NCBI GenBank assembly: GCA_964441335.1
Contig: CAYTUI010000047.1
Location: forward strand, 1-7,834
DNA from: CAYTUI01 sp964441335
Lineage (GTDB): Bacteria > Patescibacteriota > Patescibacteriia > UBA1558 > 2-01-FULL-52-15
DNA: 7,834 nt
Direction of reading: 5' to 3'
Made by a program: the position numbers and the translations under genes. Positions 1-5,281 of the stretch are shown here, piece after piece. The notes beneath the pieces are model-generated. The model saw only the letters and a program-made list of their open reading frames with translations. It was not told where the DNA came from and ran no database searches. Every line of letters starts with the position of its first letter. The first letter of the stretch is position 1.

Positions 1-18
1 CATGATTATTTTTTTTTA

Positions 19-40
19 AAGTATAGACTATTCTATACTT
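19..40. repeat. AT-rich perfect inverted repeat downstream of dinB
   Basis: The arms AAGTATAGA (19-27) and TCTATACTT (32-40) are perfect reverse complements around a CTAT spacer. The element lies 16 bases beyond the stop codon of the polymerase gene. Read in the direction of that gene it is followed by A residues rather than T residues, so it is not a normal intrinsic terminator. It could be a protein-binding site or an mRNA 3' hairpin; the function is unknown. Confidence 0.6.
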
Positions 41-56
41 AATTACGCTTAATTAT

Positions 57-1367
57 CTATTTTTTACTAATATTAGCCAACATTGGGATTGCCAGCCTCT
101 GGCGCTTATTTTCACCCTTTAAGCCCAAACCTTGTCTTAACGGTTGGGTTGATCGACCACCCTGATGCAAAGGCTTAGAATGAGCCAATTGAGAAGCCGC
201 CAGTCTAACTGTGTGTTTGCCATATTTTTCCGATAAGTTATCCACAGCCTGATACACTCTTTCCAGCTTACTTAACCTTAAAGGATCCTCAAATAAGCTG
301 GTCTGGATACTGTCATTAGGCATTAAATCAGCTAATACAACCCCGGTCTGTCTATATCTGACATTGCTGATAAAAAGCTTATCAAACAGACTTTCGGCCA
401 AATCTATAATTTCGTTAGGATGATTGCTGGATCTGTTTAACTTAGCTTTTAAGCCATAATGTCTGAAGCTATTATCTCTCAAGAGTATTACCAGTTCTTT
501 AGCCGCCAAGTTATGACGTCTGGCTTTAATGCAGGCATTTTCCAAATTCTTAACAAGCTGGGCAAAAACATAACTTTTTTCACTGGTAGCCGGTGTAAAA
601 GTCCTAGTCTTGGAAATAGAATAATAAGTTGACTTGTCTTCAGGGACAACTTCGTAAACACTGTGGCCGTTCAGCTCCAACCAAATCTCCTGATGTGGTT
701 TGGTAAAGTTAGTAAAAATAAACCGCTCGGTCTGCTTTTTAAAGTCATAAGCCGTTCTAATACCAAACTTTTTCAAATGATCAGTGGTCTGCGGTCCAAT
801 ACCCCAAATATCTTCAACCGGAAAAAACTTTAATTTATGATCAATGTCTTTGGTGGAAATAATTTCAAAACAATTTGGTTTATGAAGATTGGCTGCGGCC
901 TTGGCTAAAACCTTACTGACCGATAAGCCGACTGAAACGGTTAAATCCAACTCCTCCTTAATAGTATCTTTTATGGCTTTAGCAATCTCCTGATAAGACA
1001 TTCGTAAAGGTCGGCGCAAACCGGTAATGTCAGCAAAAGCTTCATCAATAGAGTATTCCTCAACCTGTGAAGTAAAACGACGCATTATCTTAAACATGCG
1101 TTTAGAAAATAAACTGTAAGTTTCATAATCAGACGGCAAAATTAAACAATCAGGTATTAACTTTTTAATCTCACTCAAAGTCATACCTCGTTTAACTCCC
1201 AGCCGTTTAGCTTCATAACTCAAAGAAGAAGCAATACCGCGTTCAGCGCCGGTAATCACAGGTTTATTTTTGTATTCAGGGTGCAAAGCCTGCTCACAAG
1301 AAGCGAAAAAAGCGTCCGCATCCAGGTGCACAATGGCTTTGGGCCAAGAGGTTTGATGATTCCACAT
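57..1367 (-). CDS. dinB: Y-family translesion DNA polymerase (DinB/UmuC type)
   Basis: This is an error-prone polymerase that copies past damaged template bases. With the start at ATG 1367 it has 436 residues. The palm begins with HLDADAFFA (catalytic Asp16, predicted steric-gate Phe21), and the second catalytic motif YSIDEAF supplies Asp108 and Glu109. SVGLSVSKVLAKAAANLHKP around 145-165 is a typical Y-family stretch, and WGIGPQTTDHLKKFGI near 188-203 is the helix-hairpin-helix of the thumb. The little-finger domain follows, and QTSLF (about 355-359) resembles a sliding-clamp-binding peptide. An in-frame GTG at 1415 would add 16 residues. I prefer 1367 because homologues begin about ten residues before this first motif, but neither start has a well-spaced Shine-Dalgarno. 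No SOS box of the lexA type is visible upstream. DinB versus UmuC naming is uncertain; the family is not. Confidence 0.95.
   Translation of the reverse strand: MWNHQTSWPKAIVHLDADAFFASCEQALHPEYKNKPVITGAERGIASSLSYEAKRLGVKRGMTLSEIKKLIPDCLILPSDYETYSLFSKRMFKIMRRFTSQVEEYSIDEAFADITGLRRPLRMSYQEIAKAIKDTIKEELDLTVSVGLSVSKVLAKAAANLHKPNCFEIISTKDIDHKLKFFPVEDIWGIGPQTTDHLKKFGIRTAYDFKKQTERFIFTNFTKPHQEIWLELNGHSVYEVVPEDKSTYYSISKTRTFTPATSEKSYVFAQLVKNLENACIKARRHNLAAKELVILLRDNSFRHYGLKAKLNRSSNHPNEIIDLAESLFDKLFISNVRYRQTGVVLADLMPNDSIQTSLFEDPLRLSKLERVYQAVDNLSEKYGKHTVRLAASQLAHSKPLHQGGRSTQPLRQGLGLKGENKRQRLAIPMLANISKK
238..246 (+). other. DnaA-box-like nonamer inside dinB
   Basis: TTATCCACA is a perfect match to the DnaA box consensus TTATNCACA. 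It lies within coding sequence, so it may be incidental. Confidence 0.25.
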
Positions 1368-1460
1368 TTTAGGTAGTAGGTTGTAGGAACCAGCGATTGA
1401 CCAGCTGTCAGCCACCCCCCTGCTATCCTACAGGCTAATTAATAATAACTATACGTAATA

Positions 1461-1489
1461 TTGAAATAATGGGCTAACTGTGTTTAAAT
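1461..1489 (+). promoter_or_regulatory. Putative promoter of the small membrane protein gene
   Basis: A -35-like TTGAAA (1461-1466) is followed after 17 bases by TTAAAT (1484-1489), which matches TATAAT at four of six positions. Transcription would start near 1496 and give a leader of about 45 bases. The match is moderate. The gap 1368-1540 also holds an AT-rich stretch (1436-1465) that could carry a minus-strand dinB promoter, but no convincing -35/-10 pair is visible there. Confidence 0.4.
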
Positions 1490-1540
1490 GGGCTGGTTAG
1501 TTCACGTTCCTTCCAATCCGGCTGATAGAAAGGGGGTCTC

Positions 1541-1864
1541 ATGAATTCGCTGATCAGCGTAGGCCTGTGTCTAGTAGGAACTGTTCTACTGTTCTGCGGA
1601 CTCTACTGGTGGCGGAAGATTTTCAATCTACCACCATCTGGTCCTTTCTTTGAGGCCACTGTCGGCTTCATACTTGAAACAACCTGCTGGGTAATCACAA
1701 CCGTTGGTTTTGGCGCAATTCTACTGGGTAGCCAGCTGCGACCAGACCTAGCAGGCTCCACCTTCCATCTCTTCGTGGTTTTAGGTTTTGGTGTCTGTTT
1801 CCTACATCGCATTTATCGTATTTCTCGTGCCGCACTCCGCGCCACATCTCAAATTCTGAAGTAA
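1541..1864 (+). CDS. Small predicted three-helix membrane protein, unknown function
   Basis: The predicted protein has 107 residues and I do not recognise the family. Three hydrophobic stretches are visible, roughly residues 4-23, 40-62 and 73-89. They are separated by a basic, Trp-rich loop (YWWRK, 22-26) and a short polar loop (QLRPDL), and the protein ends in a basic tail (HRIYRISRAALR). This indicates an inner-membrane protein with no catalytic motif. The start is supported by AGGGGGT four bases before the ATG. A promoter-like sequence lies upstream and a hairpin terminator ten bases after the stop, so it looks like an independent unit. It is the only clear protein gene on the plus strand, between dinB and the 126-residue gene. 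It uses CTG/CTA leucine codons, unlike the TTA-rich polymerase gene beside it, which hints at a separate origin. Overlapping minus-strand frames are shadows. Confidence 0.7.
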   Translation: MNSLISVGLCLVGTVLLFCGLYWWRKIFNLPPSGPFFEATVGFILETTCWVITTVGFGAILLGSQLRPDLAGSTFHLFVVLGFGVCFLHRIYRISRAALRATSQILK

Positions 1865-1874
1865 TTCTCTTGCG

Positions 1875-1908
1875 GGCCTTCACGAACAACGTGGGGGCCT
1901 ATTAATTT
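1875..1908 (+). terminator. Intrinsic terminator of the membrane protein gene
   Basis: GGCCTTCAC (1875-1883) pairs with GTGGGGGCC (1891-1899) over nine positions, two of them G-U, around the loop GAACAAC. The T-rich tail TATTAATTTT follows. It lies ten bases after the plus-strand stop codon. The reverse reading has no T tract, so it should not stop minus-strand transcripts from the 126-residue gene. Confidence 0.6.
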
Positions 1909-1916
1909 TGCCGAAT

Positions 1917-2297
1917 TTATTTACTTAGGCTTGGTTTAAAACCTACTTGGTATTCAGGAATGCCTAGTGATATTCCATAATCTCTGGCCTGCTGATACTG
2001 ATCAGCACTAGTTCTATCTATTTTAAAGACCTTATCTCTGAAAATAATGTAATGAGTCTTATCATTCTTATAGTCGGCATACCAATCGTGTTGCGAGTCC
2101 AGAGACCGACTAATTTTCTCTGCTACTTCTTCAGCCTGACCCTCGGGAATCTCTACTGTATGTAGCGTCCATTGCTTAATCCAAGGCGTTTTATGCCTTT
2201 CGGTAACAGCCTCAACTTTAGTAGCGATTATCTTAACAACCCGAAGAACTTCTTCATTCTCCAGACTTTCTTTTATAATGACTCCCTGATAACACAT
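1917..2297 (-). CDS. Conserved protein of unknown function, lexA-linked
   Basis: The predicted protein is 126 residues, soluble, with no signal peptide or membrane segment. I recognise the pattern rather than a function: an N-terminal GVIIKESLEN segment, a central WTLHTVEIPEGQAEEVAEKIS block, the aromatic WYADYKNDKTHYIIFRDKVFKI strand region around residues 72-93, and a C-terminal YGISLGIPEYQ motif. From memory, similar small proteins are common in Patescibacteria; no named domain is assigned. The start ATG is supported by TTGGAGG four bases upstream. It follows lexA on the same strand with a gap of about 90 bases. No separate promoter is visible, so it is probably transcribed from the SOS-controlled lexA promoter. 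A role in damage response or in assisting the nearby polymerase is inferred from position only. Confidence 0.85.
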   Translation of the reverse strand: MCYQGVIIKESLENEEVLRVVKIIATKVEAVTERHKTPWIKQWTLHTVEIPEGQAEEVAEKISRSLDSQHDWYADYKNDKTHYIIFRDKVFKIDRTSADQYQQARDYGISLGIPEYQVGFKPSLSK

Positions 2298-2316
2298 ATG
2301 GCCTCCAAGTTAATGT

Positions 2317-2348
2317 CTATAAGCTAAAAGCTATAAGCTACAAGCTAA
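2317..2348. repeat. AGCTATAAGCTA-type degenerate repeat, copy 1
   Basis: This is a run of AGCTA-like words between lexA and the 126-residue gene. An 18-base segment (2317-2334, CTATAAGCTAAAAGCTAT) recurs exactly and in the same orientation at 3022-3039, so copies lie on both sides of lexA. Confidence 0.7.
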
Positions 2349-2397
2349 CTAATGGTACTCACGACTCACTACAAACTACTCACTAACTAATGGTACT
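2345..2397. repeat. 15-bp direct repeat at the lexA 3' end
   Basis: CTAACTAATGGTACT occurs at 2345-2359 and again at 2383-2397, 38 bases apart. The second copy contains the end of lexA (its last codons and TAG stop), so the first looks like a partial duplication of the gene's 3' end. The sequence between them is made of similar ACTCACTA words. Confidence 0.7.
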
Positions 2398-2962
2398 TGC
2401 GAATCACCGACGTCACTACGCCGGCTATTTTCAACTCTTCTTTAGGAATAATCACCGGAAAAGCCTTATTAGCCGGTTTAAGAAAAACCTGACTGCCCCG
2501 CTTAACAAAATATTTAATCGTCCATTCATGATCTATTTCAGCCACTACCACATCACCACTTTTAGGTTCCCGGCCGCGTTCTAGTATAACCAGATCACCC
2601 GGCTGAATTCCGGCCTCTATCATAGACTCACCGGAAACTCTTAATAAAAAACTGGCCTCTCTATTGTGTATTAAATAATCATCCAAACTTAAAGTGTCTA
2701 CCAGTTCTTCTTCAGCCGGACTGGGGAAACCTGCCTGCACATCTCCCAAAACCCTTAAGGGCTCGGATAATTTGGCGGGAACTAATTTCCCTGAACTGTC
2801 CTTATTTACTAATCCGGCTTCAATAAACTTCTGAACCACTTTATAAATAGAATTCTTGGATTTTAATTTAAATAAAAAAAGCATCTCCGCATAAGACGGC
2901 AGACGTTTGTTCTGCTTATAGAACCTGATTAAAGATGAGCGACGTTTTTCAAATTTGTCCAT
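2387..2962 (-). CDS. lexA: LexA, SOS response repressor and self-cleaving protease
   Basis: LexA binds operators in front of damage-response genes and cleaves itself when RecA filaments form. The protein has 191 residues, close to the usual 200. Residues 1-55 form a winged helix-turn-helix-like region (RLPSYAEMLFLF, then KNSIYKVVQKFIEAGLV). The cleavage site is the Ala77-Gly78 bond in GDVQAGFPSPAEEE. The S24-type protease domain follows, with catalytic Ser113 in VSGESM and catalytic Lys150 in EWTIKYF. All residues needed for autocleavage are present. The ATG at 2962 has no clear Shine-Dalgarno. The promoter about 110-140 bases upstream carries a perfect GAAC-N4-GTTC operator, which implies autoregulation. 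The 126-residue gene follows on the same strand, then the polymerase gene beyond an inserted plus-strand unit. A UmuD-like role is less likely because the DNA-binding domain is present. Confidence 0.96.
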   Translation of the reverse strand: MDKFEKRRSSLIRFYKQNKRLPSYAEMLFLFKLKSKNSIYKVVQKFIEAGLVNKDSSGKLVPAKLSEPLRVLGDVQAGFPSPAEEELVDTLSLDDYLIHNREASFLLRVSGESMIEAGIQPGDLVILERGREPKSGDVVVAEIDHEWTIKYFVKRGSQVFLKPANKAFPVIIPKEELKIAGVVTSVIRKYH

Positions 2963-3021
2963 AACGTTGGCAGATGGCGTATGGCTAATAGCAAATAACT
3001 AACCGTTCTACATACTATCAG

Positions 3022-3055
3022 CTATAAGCTAAAAGCTATTAGCTATCAGCTATTA
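3022..3055. repeat. AGCTATAAGCTA-type degenerate repeat, copy 2
   Basis: Tandem AGCTA-like words fill part of the lexA leader. The first 18 bases are identical to 2317-2334. The repeat lies inside the predicted 5' untranslated region of lexA. Confidence 0.7.
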
Positions 3056-3061
3056 TCCACA
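3053..3061 (+). other. DnaA-box-like nonamer in the lexA leader
   Basis: TTATCCACA matches the DnaA box consensus exactly and sits just downstream of the predicted lexA transcription start. Only one other perfect copy (238-246) is seen, so this does not look like an origin cluster. Confidence 0.35.
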
Positions 3062-3071
3062 GGCTAACTAC

Positions 3072-3101
3072 ATTATAGGTGAACACCCGTTCACTTGTCA
3101 A
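3072..3101 (-). promoter_or_regulatory. lexA promoter, consensus sigma-70 type
   Basis: On the minus strand TTGACA (3096-3101) is followed by an 18-base spacer and TATAAT (3072-3077), both perfect consensus hexamers. Transcription would begin near 3065, leaving a leader of about 100 bases before the lexA ATG. The whole spacer is occupied by the SOS operator, so bound LexA would block polymerase. Confidence 0.85.
3079..3094. promoter_or_regulatory. LexA operator (SOS box, GAAC-N4-GTTC type)
   Basis: GTGAAC (3079-3084), spacer ACCC and GTTCAC (3089-3094) form a perfect inverted repeat. It contains the GAAC-N4-GTTC core of the SOS box known from Bacillus and other Gram-positive bacteria, not the CTGT-N8-ACAG form of Escherichia coli. 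Its place between the -35 and -10 of lexA is the classic position for autorepression. By eye I found no second copy in this window. Confidence 0.85.
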
Positions 3102-3102
3102 A

Positions 3103-3128
3103 TGACCCCGAGCATAGCCGAGGGGTCA
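3103..3128. other. GC-rich hairpin between the lexA promoter and the RNA gene
   Basis: TGACCCC (3103-3109) pairs perfectly with GGGGTCA (3122-3128) around a 12-base loop. Neither strand has a T tract after the stem, so an intrinsic terminator is unlikely. It abuts the -35 element of lexA. It may be a spacer hairpin of the sort often seen between genes in these genomes, or a protein site. Confidence 0.45.
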
Positions 3129-3155
3129 AGCGAACCACTAAAATAACAGTCTAGC

Positions 3156-3184
3156 TTGTCCCATAACCACGCCAATGATATACT
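3156..3184 (+). promoter_or_regulatory. Promoter of candidate RNA 1
   Basis: TTGTCC (3156-3161), a 17-base spacer and TATACT (3179-3184) give a good sigma-70-type promoter on the plus strand, divergent from lexA. The predicted transcription start is near 3191. The next plus-strand signal is the strong terminator at 3331-3380. Confidence 0.6.
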
Positions 3185-3190
3185 TACTTG

Positions 3191-3380
3191 CGTAAAGTGT
3201 TCTTCTGTCCAAGTTCTAGATGGAGAGTCCCCCCGCAACGTGCCAATGCACCATGACTGACTGCTAAAATAGCCGCCTTGAGCAAGCGGTACGTGCACCT
3301 CCAGCGGTCAGCCGCCACCTAGAACTTCCCGAGCCCCAGTCCGTCCACACCGAACCTACGGACTGGGGCTCATTTTTTTT
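3191..3380 (+). ncRNA. Candidate structured RNA 1, about 190 nt, divergent from lexA
   Basis: A promoter, a foldable body and a very strong terminator define a transcript without a convincing reading frame. The body is closed by AAGTTCTAGATGG (3211-3223) against CCACCTAGAACTT (3315-3327), with one A-C mismatch in 13 positions. Inside, TGACTGCT (3258-3265) can pair with AGCGGTCA (3303-3310), and CCGCCTTGAGCAAGCGG (3273-3289) forms a hairpin with a bulged C. An alternative hairpin GCGG-TCAG-CCGC (3304-3315) competes with the second helix. The length is like 6S RNA, but I cannot match it to 6S, SRP, RNase P or tmRNA signatures. CACCTCC at 3296-3302 equals the anti-Shine-Dalgarno core of 16S rRNA. 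The arms could also be ends of a small mobile element. An overlapping minus-strand frame (3098-3298) is unconvincing. Confidence 0.5.
3331..3380 (+). terminator. Strong intrinsic terminator of candidate RNA 1
   Basis: GAGCCCCAGTCCG (3331-3343) pairs perfectly over 13 bases with 3359-3371 around a 15-base loop. Eight T residues follow after one A. It ends 30 bases before the helicase stop codon and faces it; the reverse reading lacks a T tract, so it mainly serves the plus strand. Confidence 0.9.
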
Positions 3381-3410
3381 ATAACAAAGATTGCTAAAAA
3401 ATTTATAGCA

Positions 3411-5045
3411 CTACTCCTTCAAAAATAATCGTCCCAGTCTAATTTCGTCAAAAGAATAGTCAGAGCCAAGTCGATCTCTCACTGGTGATAAAGTAGTATC
3501 AACTTCAGCCTTAAAAGCGGCGATAATTTTCCGCAGACGCGTCTCGTCATTCGGCCGCAGGTAATTAAGATCCAGAGCGTCTCCTCGCTCCTGTAACCTC
3601 TCCAGATGACTAATGATTGTTCCAGTGGTCAGACCGCGCGTCTCGGCAATGGCCGCTAACGGCATTTTTTGTTCCAAGAAGGACTTTGTTTTATCAAGGG
3701 TGGATATTTTTTCTTCAATCACCGGTTGTTGTTGAGCGTTAACCTTGATAAATAATTCCTGCAGCTGAATTTTATCCTCGGCCGGTAAAGCCTCTAATCG
3801 CTCCAGCGCTATTTCTGAAGCCTGACGTAATTGGACGTCAATTTCAGTCATATCCGGATTAACCAGTAAAGCCATATCATTAAGACCCAATAAACGTAAG
3901 CCTTGCAGTGATCGTAATCTGGATAAAGCGACATATCCCATGCCCGGTTCAAAGGACTTGGACAAATCAATTTCCGCCGCGTCCAAAGTCATACCCTGAC
4001 TTTTATGAATAGTTATCGCCCAGGCTAAACGCAATGGCACTTGAGTAATCTCCGCCCTAATTTCCCCATCTTCCTCATAGCCCCAACTTTCCGGAGTCGC
4101 CACAATTGTTTCGCCATTATGCGTTTCCACCAGCGGGTAGCCGTCGTCTTTATCAAACCCAATCACCGTTCCTAAAGTTCCGTTCACATAGCCCCGATCG
4201 TAATTATTTTTTACAAACATAACTACAGCGCCCTGCTTAAGCTCCAGATAGTCTGTCGTCAAACAGCCCTTAAGCAAAGTCTCTATCAGTTTCTTCGGTC
4301 CACGGGCCGACATTTCATAGACTTGAGATTTAGTCGACAGGCGCATAAGCTCTGCTTGATTTATTCGGTCAACATCAATGTTGTGCGTATATAATTTAGT
4401 AGCCTTTATACTTTCCTTAAAATTTACCAACAACCGACTATTTAGAATTTCATATATTGAATCATCAAAGGCTGAAGAACGAATGGCGTTTAACACTGTT
4501 GTCAGCTCATCCCCTGACTGCCGATGCTGTTCATCTAAATAACACAACTGTGGCTGCATCTTCTGCCAAACATCCGAGCTGATAATATTCTGGGCTTGAG
4601 TATCGCGGCTGATGGGCGGCAGTTGGAATAAATCACCTGACAATACCACCTGCAGACCGCCGAACGGCTCGTTAGAGTCTCTGAAGGCCCGCGCTACCTG
4701 ATCAACCAAATCAAATTGATAAGCGTGCAACATAGACACTTCGTCAATTATCAAAACTGACGTTTGCTCAAAACGATTGCGCAATTTTGATCTCTTTAGA
4801 AGTTGCTTCAGATCATGGGGTGATAATGATTCATTAATTCCAATACCAGACCAGGAATGAATTGTCATACCCCCAAGATGAGTCGCGGCAATACCGGTAG
4901 TGGCCGTCACCGCCACGCGAATACCGGATTTTTTCAGAAAACTAATATACTGATTAAGCACGTAAGTCTTGCCGGAGCCGGCAGCACCAGTTAGAAAAAC
5001 GTTTTTCCCCAGTTTGAGAATCTCCAACGCTTGATTTTGTGTCAT
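3411..5045 (-). CDS. Pif1-like superfamily 1 DNA helicase with C-terminal HTH
   Basis: This is an ATP-dependent 5'-3' type DNA helicase of the Pif1/RecD2-like group, 544 residues from ATG 5045. Walker A is GAAGSGKT (20-27), then TATTGIAATHLGGMTIHSW (48-65), Walker B VLIIDEVSML (97-106), motif III VLSGDLFQLPPI (134-145) and YLDEQHRQ (169-176). The C-terminal motor domain has LAWAITIHKSQGMTLD (340-355) and YVALSRLRSLQGLRLLGL (371-388), as in Pif1. About residues 445-490 (FLEQKMPLAAIAETRGLTTGTIISHL) look like the helix-turn-helix module found at RecQ-type C-termini. The frame stays open to 5225, but that would add 60 residues ahead of the usual N-terminus and would include the promoter, so 5045 is preferred. 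No Shine-Dalgarno is visible. Roles in resolving G-quadruplexes or repair intermediates are inferred from the family. Confidence 0.92.
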   Translation of the reverse strand: MTQNQALEILKLGKNVFLTGAAGSGKTYVLNQYISFLKKSGIRVAVTATTGIAATHLGGMTIHSWSGIGINESLSPHDLKQLLKRSKLRNRFEQTSVLIIDEVSMLHAYQFDLVDQVARAFRDSNEPFGGLQVVLSGDLFQLPPISRDTQAQNIISSDVWQKMQPQLCYLDEQHRQSGDELTTVLNAIRSSAFDDSIYEILNSRLLVNFKESIKATKLYTHNIDVDRINQAELMRLSTKSQVYEMSARGPKKLIETLLKGCLTTDYLELKQGAVVMFVKNNYDRGYVNGTLGTVIGFDKDDGYPLVETHNGETIVATPESWGYEEDGEIRAEITQVPLRLAWAITIHKSQGMTLDAAEIDLSKSFEPGMGYVALSRLRSLQGLRLLGLNDMALLVNPDMTEIDVQLRQASEIALERLEALPAEDKIQLQELFIKVNAQQQPVIEEKISTLDKTKSFLEQKMPLAAIAETRGLTTGTIISHLERLQERGDALDLNYLRPNDETRLRKIIAAFKAEVDTTLSPVRDRLGSDYSFDEIRLGRLFLKE

Positions 5046-5093
5046 AGGATAAAATAACTTATTAAACTGATATACGCGCCTCTGAATGAATAA

Positions 5094-5113
5094 AAACAGG
5101 GACGTCCCTGTTT
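5094..5113. promoter_or_regulatory. Perfect 20-bp palindrome in the helicase leader
   Basis: AAACAGGGAC (5094-5103) is followed directly by its reverse complement (5104-5113). It starts about five bases after the predicted helicase transcription start. As DNA it looks like a repressor operator. As RNA it can form an eight-pair hairpin with an ACGT loop followed by U residues, which resembles a terminator or 5' protective hairpin. A hairpin this close to the start is unlikely to terminate transcription, so an operator is favoured. Confidence 0.55.
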
Positions 5114-5124
5114 CGTATGTAGAA

Positions 5125-5152
5125 ATTATACCCGCCCCACAGGGAAAGTCAA
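5125..5152 (-). promoter_or_regulatory. Promoter of the Pif1-like helicase gene
   Basis: On the minus strand TTGACT (5147-5152), a 16-base spacer and a perfect TATAAT (5125-5130) predict a start near 5118 and a leader of about 72 bases. Its -35 lies five bases from the -35 of the divergent promoter of candidate RNA 2. Confidence 0.75.
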
Positions 5153-5157
5153 CCGGC

Positions 5158-5186
5158 TGTACAAATATCAAAAATATAACTATACT
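5158..5186 (+). promoter_or_regulatory. Promoter of candidate RNA 2
   Basis: TGTACA (5158-5163), 17 bases, then TATACT (5181-5186) form a plausible sigma-70-type promoter on the plus strand with a start near 5193. It is back to back with the helicase promoter, and its -10 is identical to that of candidate RNA 1. Confidence 0.55.
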
Positions 5187-5281
5187 CTTTCTGAAGCAGC
5201 GAGACCCGCCCGCCATCGCAAGCATGAGATTTCTCAGGCGTTGCGGGCGGGGCTCTCGGGCAGGAGAAAAAGAGGCTTCAG

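Noticed and set aside
1416..1540. SOS box upstream of dinB
   Set aside because: Only a direct GAAC-GT-GAAC arrangement is present on the minus strand (near 1498-1510), not the inverted GAAC-N4-GTTC; dinB control by LexA is therefore not supported locally.
1603..1889. Two minus-strand frames opposite the small membrane protein gene
   Set aside because: No ribosome site or motif; the plus-strand frame has a start signal, hydrophobic segments and a terminator.
3103..3128. Hairpin considered as a terminator
   Set aside because: Neither strand shows a T tract after the stem, and no gene ends there.
3098..3298. Minus-strand 66-residue open frame between lexA and the helicase
   Set aside because: It starts with GTG with no spaced ribosome site, runs across the lexA -35 and the SOS box region, has no recognisable motif, and overlaps the better supported plus-strand structured RNA.
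3191..3380. tmRNA, RNase P RNA or SRP RNA
   Set aside because: No tRNA-like ends, tag reading frame, GAGGAAAGTCC-type RNase P core or SRP tetraloop region is visible on either strand.
5046..5225. Upstream extension of the helicase by 60 residues
   Set aside because: The extension contains the TTGACT/TATAAT promoter and the palindrome, and homologues start close to the MTQNQALEIL position.
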